DNA from: Saccharopolyspora_C sp040643635
Lineage (GTDB): Bacteria > Actinomycetota > Actinomycetes > Mycobacteriales > Pseudonocardiaceae
Assembly: GCF_040643635.1 (NCBI RefSeq)
Contig: NZ_JBEYUS010000028.1
Location: 9,558 to 73,557, forward strand
Reading direction: 5' to 3'
DNA length: 64,000 bases
Shown: positions 59,148 through 64,000 of the stretch, piece after piece
Position numbering within the stretch: position 1 is the stretch's first letter
Layout of the letters: each line of letters opens with the position of its first letter
Notes under the pieces: generated by a model
The model's input: the letters and a program-made list of their open reading frames with translations, nothing else
Database searches by the model: none
What the model was told of the DNA's origin: nothing
Position numbers and translations under genes: made by a program

Positions 59148-59201
59148 AGTTTAGCGCCCGCCCGTTCGCTATTGACTTGGCGAACGATCGGACGCTAAAT
59201 T
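59148..59201. promoter_or_regulatory. Divergent promoters inside a concentric double dyad
   Basis: Two inverted repeats share one centre: CGTTCGC/GCGAACG (59163-59169, 59180-59186) and TTTAGCG/CGCTAAA (59150-59156, 59193-59199). The MBL-gene promoter TTGACT-18-TAAATT (59172-59177, 59196-59201) and the tetR -10 TAAACT (59153-59148, minus strand) are embedded in it. TetR binding here should block both. Confidence 0.65.
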
Positions 59202-59254
59202 TCGCCGCGTCGGCAGGCGACCCCATCCGCCGAACGGACGACGAGGAGCACGCG

Positions 59255-60043
59255 ATGCACATCCGGCGCTTGGCCTGGGCGGGCCTGGAGATCGAATCCG
59301 GCGGGACGACCCTGGTGATCGACCACGTCCAGCACCCCAACGAACTGTTCGGGCTCCGCGAACCGGGGTCGGAGCTGCCCGCCCCGGCGCCGGGATCGGT
59401 GGACGCGGCGCTGGTCACGCACCTGCACCCCGACCACGCCGGGGTGCCCGCCTTGCAGCGGGCGCTGCGCCCCGGGGCGACGGTGCTGCGGCCCGCGCCC
59501 TTCGTGGACGTGCTCACCGAGCAGGTGGAGCGCGACCTGAGCACCAGCGGCCTGACCGCCGAGGTGGTGGCCGAGTGGGACTCCCGCGAGGTCGGCCCGT
59601 TCCGGATCACTGCGGTGCCCGCTGTCGACGGCCTCGGATCACCGCAGGTCAACTGGGTCGTGGAAGCGGGCGGCAGGCGCGTGCTGCACGGCGGCGACAC
59701 CCTGTTCCACGGCGCCTGGTGGACCATCGCGCGGCGCTGCGGCCCGTTCGACGCGGTGTTCCTGCCGATCAACGGCCCCGTCGTCGACGACCCCGCCCTG
59801 CAGCCGCCGAGCCCGTTCCCGGCGGCACTGACCCCCGAACAGGCGGCGGTCGCGGCGCGCATCCTCGGCGCCCGCGCCGCGGTGCCGATCCACCACGACG
59901 ACGAGCACCTGATCAAGCCGCCCGGCTACGTCGAAGTGGACGGCCCGGTCGCCGAATTCCGCCGCCACGCCGGAGGAATCGCCCACGTCCTCGATATCGG
60001 CGACCGGCTCGACCTCGCGGATCGCACCGCCCTCGTGGAGTGA
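59255..60043 (+). CDS. MBL-fold metallohydrolase
   Basis: A 262-residue metallo-beta-lactamase-fold protein of the UlaG/YtnP-like kind. The metal motif THLHPDHAG supplies His56, His58, Asp60 and His61. HGGDTLFHG and VPIHHDDEHL supply the later Asp and His. It hydrolyses an unknown ester, lactone or phosphodiester in the cytoplasm. ATG at 59255 has ACGAGGAGCA upstream. A 54-nt leader is predicted from the TTGACT/TAAATT promoter. It is probably repressed by the divergent TetR protein. Confidence 0.88.
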   Translation: MHIRRLAWAGLEIESGGTTLVIDHVQHPNELFGLREPGSELPAPAPGSVDAALVTHLHPDHAGVPALQRALRPGATVLRPAPFVDVLTEQVERDLSTSGLTAEVVAEWDSREVGPFRITAVPAVDGLGSPQVNWVVEAGGRRVLHGGDTLFHGAWWTIARRCGPFDAVFLPINGPVVDDPALQPPSPFPAALTPEQAAVAARILGARAAVPIHHDDEHLIKPPGYVEVDGPVAEFRRHAGGIAHVLDIGDRLDLADRTALVE

Positions 60044-60077
60044 GCGGCCCGTTCGCCCGACGAGCGGGGGCCGCTCA
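60041..60077 (+). terminator. Terminator of the MBL gene, beginning at its stop codon
   Basis: TGAGCGGCCC (60041-60050) and GGGCCGCTCA (60068-60077) form a perfect 10-bp stem. The first three bases are the TGA stop codon itself. Confidence 0.6.
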
Positions 60078-60095
60078 TCGGGCGAGGTCCCGGTG

Positions 60096-60311
60096 TCAAG
60101 AGGAAGGGCGGAGCAGCTCCGCATTGCTGCGGCCCACGGCTCGGGTGAGCTCGCCGAACGCCGCCTCGCTGAAGCTGAGCGTCAGCCCGTCGTCGCCTCG
60201 GCCCCGGAAGTCCAACTGCACCGAGCGGTCCGTGTCGATCTCGTAGGAGATCCGGACGTGCTCGGACAGGCACACGTAGGTGTCGCTCTCGACGGCTCGC
60301 TGCTCACGCAT
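60096..60311 (-). CDS. Small acidic protein of unknown function
   Basis: A 71-residue protein, MREQRAVESDTYVCLSEHVR followed by ISYEIDTDRSVQLDFRGRGD and LTLSFSEAAFGELTRAVGRS. It looks like a small beta-rich fold with a final helix. A good ribosome site (AGGAGG, 7 nt before the ATG) supports it as a gene. It is divergent from the XRE regulator across an A/T-rich 153-bp region (60312-60464) that probably holds both promoters. Small unknown proteins of this kind often accompany XRE/DUF397 loci in actinomycetes, but I cannot name the family. Confidence 0.65.
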   Translation of the reverse strand: MREQRAVESDTYVCLSEHVRISYEIDTDRSVQLDFRGRGDDGLTLSFSEAAFGELTRAVGRSNAELLRPSS

Positions 60312-60464
60312 CCGGGTTCCTCCTGGTCTGCGGTGTCTCGGTACAGTTCACGGAAGATCTTCATGTAAGCCGCATAGTTAGGCTTGTGGGATAAATAGAA
60401 CACAGGTTGTGGTCTATTGTCGTCCCCTGATCAGGTAGCCAATGGATCAGCCGGAGGAGATTTC

Positions 60465-61328
60465 GTGCCCACAGGCCGCCAAACCGTCGAACGCCGCCAG
60501 CTGGGACTGACGCTCCGCCGACTCCGACGTGAAGCAGGGCTGTCGCAGCAAGAGGCGGCTCGCGCGATCAACCGGCACTACACCCGGATCAGTCATCTTG
60601 AATCGGCGAAGGCCTCGCTGAGCATCGATGAGCTCGGGTTGCTGCTCGACCGCTACGGAGTGTCCGACGCTGACCGGGAAACCGTGCTCGCGTTGGGTGC
60701 GGTGGCCCGGAAGCGGCAGCGCGGGAAGGGTTACACCGATCAGCTGCCCAAGTCGTTCGAGCGGCTGGCCGACCTGCAAGCCGATGCCGCCGCGATCGGC
60801 TTCTACGACACCGGGATCATTCCGGGACTCGCGCAGTCGCAGGACTACGTCGTCGCGTTGATGCGCGCGGCCGATGGGATCTGGTGGGAGGCGTCGGAGG
60901 ACGAGATCGAACGCAGAGTCGATTTCCGACTTCAGCAGCAGCGACGCGTACTGGAGGCCGAGGAACCGAAGCAGATCGACTTCGTACTGACCGAATCGGC
61001 GCTGGACGAAGTGGTCGGGAGCCTGGCGATCATGCGTGGCCAGCTCCTCCACCTTCTCCAGCTCGGTGAACGTCCGTCGGTGAGCGTTCAAGTGCTGAGT
61101 AGGACTGCTACCTCCAAGCCTCTCCTTGGAGGCGGTCTCATCACGTTGGACTTCGCAGGGAACGCGCCTCGCATGACCTGCACCACTTCCCACGGCCCCT
61201 GTACATACCACGATCAAGAATTGGAAACTGCTCCCATGTTTCGAGCTTGGGAGAGCGTTCGCGAGCTCGCCCTGGACTCGGAGTCGGCTCGTGCCTTGCT
61301 CATCGAGAAGCTGAAGGAGCTGAAGTGA
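60465..61328 (+). CDS. XRE-family regulator with DUF5753-type sensor domain
   Basis: A 287-residue protein: an XRE helix-turn-helix at residues 10-70 (LGLTLRRLRREAGLSQQEAA, RAINRHYTRISHLESAKASL) and a DUF5753-like domain (FERLADLQADAAAIGFYDTG, IIPGLAQSQDYVVALMRAAD). GTG at 60465 is chosen because GGAGGAGA lies upstream. A TTG at 60417 without a ribosome site would extend it. Such regulators pair with DUF397 proteins, as here, where the start of the partner overlaps the stop (GTGA). In Streptomyces such pairs affect development and antibiotic production and have been studied as toxin-antitoxin-like systems. Confidence 0.92.
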   Translation: MPTGRQTVERRQLGLTLRRLRREAGLSQQEAARAINRHYTRISHLESAKASLSIDELGLLLDRYGVSDADRETVLALGAVARKRQRGKGYTDQLPKSFERLADLQADAAAIGFYDTGIIPGLAQSQDYVVALMRAADGIWWEASEDEIERRVDFRLQQQRRVLEAEEPKQIDFVLTESALDEVVGSLAIMRGQLLHLLQLGERPSVSVQVLSRTATSKPLLGGGLITLDFAGNAPRMTCTTSHGPCTYHDQELETAPMFRAWESVRELALDSESARALLIEKLKELK

Positions 61329-61522
61329 GGGCCTACGACACCGGATGGTTCACGAGCAGTCGCAGTGCGGCCTCTTCAAACGCCTGCGTCGAGGTTCGAT
61401 TGACCGAGCGGGCGGTATCCGTGCGGGATTCCAAGGATCCCGGTGGCGGTGCCTTCACGGTGGACCACCGGGCCTGGTCGGCGTTCCTCCGGCGCCTCAC
61501 CGCTTTCGACGTCGCCGAGTGA
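61325..61522 (+). CDS. DUF397 family protein
   Basis: A 65-residue protein with the DUF397 pattern: DTGWFTSSRSAASSNACVEV, then VSVRDSKDPGGGAFTVDHRA and WSAFLRRLTAF. These small proteins act with the adjacent XRE protein. The XRE member is usually regarded as the controlling or antitoxin-like partner. The GTG start overlaps the XRE stop by 4 nt. The TGA stop (61520-61522) lies inside the left arm of a 19-bp palindrome. Confidence 0.9.
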   Translation: MRAYDTGWFTSSRSAASSNACVEVRLTERAVSVRDSKDPGGGAFTVDHRAWSAFLRRLTAFDVAE

Positions 61523-61625
61523 ACGGACCGTTCGTCCGATCCAGTTGGGCGAACGGTCCGTTCACTCGTGCCGGGTGGGAGTGAGCGGGCCGTTCGCTCG
61601 TGTCCGGGCGAACGGTCCGTTCACC
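61516..61625. repeat. Palindromic repeats between convergent DUF397 and phosphoesterase genes
   Basis: The 53-nt element at 61516-61568 (19-bp perfect arms, loop TCCGATCCAGTTGGG) differs from unit 1 at 58321 by one loop base. A second, imperfect element follows (about 61579-61625). Its right arm, GAACGGTCCGTTCAC, contains the stop codon of the minus-strand phosphoesterase gene (61621-61623). Confidence 0.8.
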
Positions 61626-62127
61626 TCGGCGGCAGTTGGTGCAGGGTGAGGTCGGTGAGGACGCCGCCGGTGAGCTCCGCCGTCTGGTAGGTGCAGTGCG
61701 GTTGCCTGCGGCGGTCGGTGGGGGAGCCGGGGTTGAGCAGCCGCAGCCCGTTCGGCGTCGTCGAGTCCCACGGGATGTGGCTGTGGCCGAACACGAGCAC
61801 GTCGGCGTCCGGGAAATCCCGGTCGCAGCGGCGTTCCCGGCCCTGCGCCGCACCCGTCTCGTGGATCATCGCGAAGCGCACGCCTGCCAGTTCCACCCGC
61901 GCGACCTCCGGCAGCCGCCGCCGCAGCTCCGCGCCGTCGTTGTTGCCGAAGACGCCGACGAGCCGCGCGCTGCGGGACTCCAGTTCGTCCAGCAGCGGCG
62001 GCTCCACCCAATCTCCGGCGTGGAAGACGACGTCGGCGCGCGCCACCTCCTGCCACACCTGCTCGGGCAGCGCCTTCGCGCGCTTCGGCAGGTGGGTGTC
62101 GGCGATCAGCAGCAGGCGCACGGTCAC
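61621..62127 (-). CDS. Calcineurin-like metallophosphoesterase (YfcE/MJ0936 type)
   Basis: A 168-residue two-metal phosphodiesterase. Motifs: LIADTHLPKR (DxH), VVFHAGDWV (GD), VFGNNDG (GNxD), AMIHETG (H) and VFGHSHIPW (GHxH). The YfcE family cleaves phosphodiesters in vitro, and the physiological substrate is unknown. The GTG at 62127 is chosen because it overlaps the mycothione reductase stop by 4 nt. A GTG at 62121 is also in frame. Confidence 0.9.
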   Translation of the reverse strand: MTVRLLLIADTHLPKRAKALPEQVWQEVARADVVFHAGDWVEPPLLDELESRSARLVGVFGNNDGAELRRRLPEVARVELAGVRFAMIHETGAAQGRERRCDRDFPDADVLVFGHSHIPWDSTTPNGLRLLNPGSPTDRRRQPHCTYQTAELTGGVLTDLTLHQLPPR

Positions 62128-63533
62128 TCCGGCTGGAGTTCCAGGCCCAGCAGGGCGTTCTCGATGAGCTCCGGCATCGCCGGGTGGATCCAGTACTGGC
62201 CGCGGGCCATCGTGCGCGCGTCCAGACCGAACTGCATCGCCTGGATCAGCGGCTGCAGCAGCGTCGGCGCCTGCGGGCCGATGATGTGCGCACCGAGGAT
62301 CGCGCCGTCCGACGGATCGGCCAGCAGCTTCAGGAAACCGGTGGAGTCCTCCATCGCCCAGCCGTAGGCGATGTCGCCGTACGCCTGGACCTTCGTGACG
62401 TAGTCGACGCCGCGCTCCCGGGCCTCCTGCTCGGTCAGCCCGACCGCCGCGATCTGCGGGGAGGAGAACACCGCGTGCGGCACGTAGGTGTGGTCCGAGT
62501 CGATCAGCTCGTCCGGGTGCAGCAGGTTGTGCTGCACCACCCGCATCTCGTGGTTCGCGACGTGCTTGAGCTCGTGGTCCGAGCTGATGTCGCCCAGCGC
62601 CCACACGCCGTCCACCGAGGTGCGCTGCTCGGCGTCGACTTCGACCTTGCCGTCCTCGCGGACCTTCAACCCGCCGGCTTGCGCGTCGATCAGGTCCGAG
62701 TTCGGGGTGCGGCCGATCGCGACCAGCAGCTCCTCCGCCTCCACGACCTCCGGGCCGTCGGGGCCGTCCAGGTGCAGCCGCACCACGTCGCCGTCCCGCT
62801 CCACCGAGGTCTGCTTGCGGTTGAGCCGCACGTCCCAGCGGGCCTGGGCGAGCTCGGTGAACCGCTGCGACACGTCCTCGTCCTCGGCGCGCAGCAGCGC
62901 CCCGGAGCGGGCCACCACCGTCACCTCGACGCCCAGCGCCGAGAACACGTGCGCGAACTCGGCGCCGATGAACCCGCTCCCCAGGATGATCATGCGGCGG
63001 GGCAGTTCCTCCAGCCGCATCACGCTGTCGCTGGTGTGGAAGCCGACCTGCTCGATGCCCGGCAGGTCCGGCACCGTCGGGCGCCCGCCCGCCGCCACCA
63101 CGAACCGGTCCGCGGTGATCGTCTCCGGGCCGTCCGCGGTCGCCACGGTGAGTTCCTTCACCCCGGTGAACCGCGCCTCGCCCTGGAACAGCGACACGTT
63201 CGGGGAACCCTCGGCCCGGTAGCGGCGGCCGCCGTCGGAGATCGCGTCGATGCGGCCGAAGATCCGGTCCCGGATCTCCCGCCAGCGCACGTCCCGCAGC
63301 TCCAGGTCCACGCCCAGCTTCGCGCCGACCCCGGGGCTCGCGGCCGTGTCCGCGGTGTGCACGAACATCTTCGTCGGGATGCAGCCCACGTTCAGGCAGG
63401 TGCCGCCGTAGTTCCCGGTGCTGCCGACGCCCTTCTCCACGATCGCGACGTTCCAGTCGGCGAACCGCTCGTCGAGGATCGAATTGCCGGAGCCGCTACC
63501 GATGATGATCAGGTCGAAGTGAGGCATGTCCAT
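62124..63533 (-). CDS. mtr: Mycothione reductase
   Basis: Mtr reduces mycothiol disulfide with NADPH, keeping the main actinobacterial thiol reduced. The 469-residue flavoprotein has the FAD loop IIIGSGSGNSILDERF, redox disulfide Cys46/Cys51 in GGTCLNVGCIPTKMF, the NAD(P) loop ILGSGFIGAEFAHVFSALG, GRTPNSDLI, and the C-terminal catalytic His in YWIHPAMPELIENALL. The GSGSGNS opening and WIHPA end distinguish it from lipoamide dehydrogenase. ATG at 63533 (MDMPHF) is used; 63527 is an alternative. It is coupled to the phosphoesterase gene. Confidence 0.93.
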   Translation of the reverse strand: MDMPHFDLIIIGSGSGNSILDERFADWNVAIVEKGVGSTGNYGGTCLNVGCIPTKMFVHTADTAASPGVGAKLGVDLELRDVRWREIRDRIFGRIDAISDGGRRYRAEGSPNVSLFQGEARFTGVKELTVATADGPETITADRFVVAAGGRPTVPDLPGIEQVGFHTSDSVMRLEELPRRMIILGSGFIGAEFAHVFSALGVEVTVVARSGALLRAEDEDVSQRFTELAQARWDVRLNRKQTSVERDGDVVRLHLDGPDGPEVVEAEELLVAIGRTPNSDLIDAQAGGLKVREDGKVEVDAEQRTSVDGVWALGDISSDHELKHVANHEMRVVQHNLLHPDELIDSDHTYVPHAVFSSPQIAAVGLTEQEARERGVDYVTKVQAYGDIAYGWAMEDSTGFLKLLADPSDGAILGAHIIGPQAPTLLQPLIQAMQFGLDARTMARGQYWIHPAMPELIENALLGLELQPE

Positions 63534-63733
63534 CCCGTGCTCGTCGTGGGCGCGTGGTGCGCTCGGCGCACCTCGACGTACAACCGCGCGGGGCGCCCGC
63601 TGATTCCAGCAGCCTGCCACGGACCACCCGTCGCGCCCCGGCGAGACCCACCGGGCGGATCGGGCGGAACAGTCAGTCCGGACCCCTATTTAACTACCAC
63701 GTAGGTTTACCCCGGATCTCCTGCTCTGGTCGG

Positions 63734-63763
63734 TCGACCGCACCCGAGCAAGATCACTAACTT
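63734..63763 (+). promoter_or_regulatory. Putative promoter of a short structured transcript
   Basis: TCGACC (63734-63739) and TAACTT (63758-63763) are 18 nt apart. The predicted start, near 63770, is just before the first hairpin of the candidate RNA. Confidence 0.4.
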
Positions 63764-63769
63764 GGTCCT

Positions 63770-63875
63770 CGCATCGCTGTGCGCAATGCCGGAACGGGTG
63801 CGGCCGCACAGCGATCACGGGGAGGCACGAGAAGCAGGGATGACCACCAGGGGGTGTCATCCCTGCTTTTTCCTT
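63770..63875 (+). ncRNA. Candidate small structured RNA
   Basis: Between a promoter-like pair and a rho-independent terminator lie about 105 nt with no open frame. A perfect 11-bp hairpin (ATCGCTGTGCG 63773-63783, CGCACAGCGAT 63805-63815) has a 21-nt loop that can fold further. It is followed by an unpaired GGGGAGGCACGAG and the terminator stem. The layout is that of an independent small RNA. I do not recognise a known family. Confidence 0.45.
63832..63875 (+). terminator. Rho-independent terminator
   Basis: Perfect 13-bp stem, AAGCAGGGATGAC (63832-63844) and GTCATCCCTGCTT (63856-63868), followed by a run of T (TTTTTCC). No annotated gene lies upstream on this strand, so it must end an untranslated transcript. 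Confidence 0.85.
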
Positions 63876-63914
63876 GTTTCTGCTGTGTGGGTCGTTCTGC
63901 TCGGTGGCTCGAGT

Positions 63915-64000
63915 AGCGGAACCTCAGCGGCTTCCTCGCTGCGGGATCGTTTTCACCGGTGGCTCCGCCACAGGCGAAAACGCTGTCCTCGCGAGGAAGC
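63915..64000 (+). repeat. Dispersed intergenic repeat, copy 3 (runs to the window edge)
   Basis: AGCGGAACCTCAGCGG precedes a nested palindrome: outer arms GCTTCCTCGC (63930-63939) and GCGAGGAAGC (63991-64000), middle arms GTTTTC (63949-63954) and GAAAAC (63976-63981), and an inner hairpin GTGGC-TCC-GCCAC (63959-63971). It is the most complete copy of the family also seen at 19481 and 49501. The 3' module cannot be checked because the window ends. Confidence 0.7.

Noticed and set aside
62124..63533. Lipoamide dehydrogenase
   Set aside because: The GSGSGNS opening, the CLNVGC redox motif context and the YWIHPAMPELIENALL end fit mycothione reductase better, and the host is a mycothiol producer.

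Overview
This is a contiguous stretch of a high-GC actinobacterial chromosome. A mycothione reductase, an orphan DUF2469 gene beside rnhB, a WhiG-type sigma factor, GlnR-like sites at amt and an XRE/DUF397 pair all point to a mycelial, sporulating actinomycete of the Pseudonocardiales. Saccharopolyspora or a close relative is my best guess, made from gene content rather than a database match. No rRNA, tRNA, CRISPR array, prophage or intact transposon was seen.

Layout. (1) 1-13.4 kb: the end of acylphosphatase, smc, a Tat-lipoprotein intradiol dioxygenase, a small Pro-rich membrane protein, a minus-strand anmK-symporter pair, ftsY, amt-glnK and a P-loop protein. (2) 13.7-19.5 kb: a DEAD-box helicase, ffh, an amidohydrolase and a CPBP protease. 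(3) 19.8-24.7 kb: rpsP-khpA-rimM-trmD-rplS-lepB-rnhB-DUF2469, the classic actinobacterial ribosome/secretion cluster. (4) 25-30.3 kb: yraN-yifB-dprA-xerC-whiG. (5) 30.3-36 kb: an M23 peptidase facing away from rpsB-tsf-pyrH-frr-cdsA. (6) 36-41 kb: a methyltransferase, a small membrane protein and a Mn(II)-type ABC operon ending in its own MntR-like repressor. (7) 41-49.5 kb: rlmN, a beta-carbonic anhydrase, the middle fragment of a Tn3-family transposase, two small membrane proteins, then dxr-rip1-ispG. (8) 50-56 kb: a GNAT protein, a lipoprotein PBP, vapBC, map, cobQ and an orphan antitoxin. (9) 56-64 kb: accessory genes in divergent regulator/target pairs (GntR/MFS, TetR/MBL, small ORF/XRE-DUF397), then a phosphoesterase with mycothione reductase and a candidate structured RNA.

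How it works together. The core is housekeeping: chromosome maintenance (SMC, XerC, DprA), the complete SRP targeting pair (Ffh, FtsY) plus signal peptidase, ribosome assembly and translation (S16, KhpA, RimM, TrmD, L19, S2, EF-Ts, RRF, RlmN), MEP-pathway steps (Dxr, IspG) around the site-2 protease, and envelope genes (CdsA, PBP, M23, AnmK). Nitrogen sensing (Amt-GlnK), manganese homeostasis and mycothiol redox add stress physiology.

The least explained material is non-coding. There are two families of intergenic palindromes (one with paired substitutions in its arms, one that carries the stop codons of neighbouring genes), a conserved pair of DnaA-box-like motifs in two intergenic regions, several concentric or dyad operators, many TANNNT boxes placed 6-7 nt before start codons (leaderless signature), and a terminator-ended hairpin transcript candidate near 63.8 kb.
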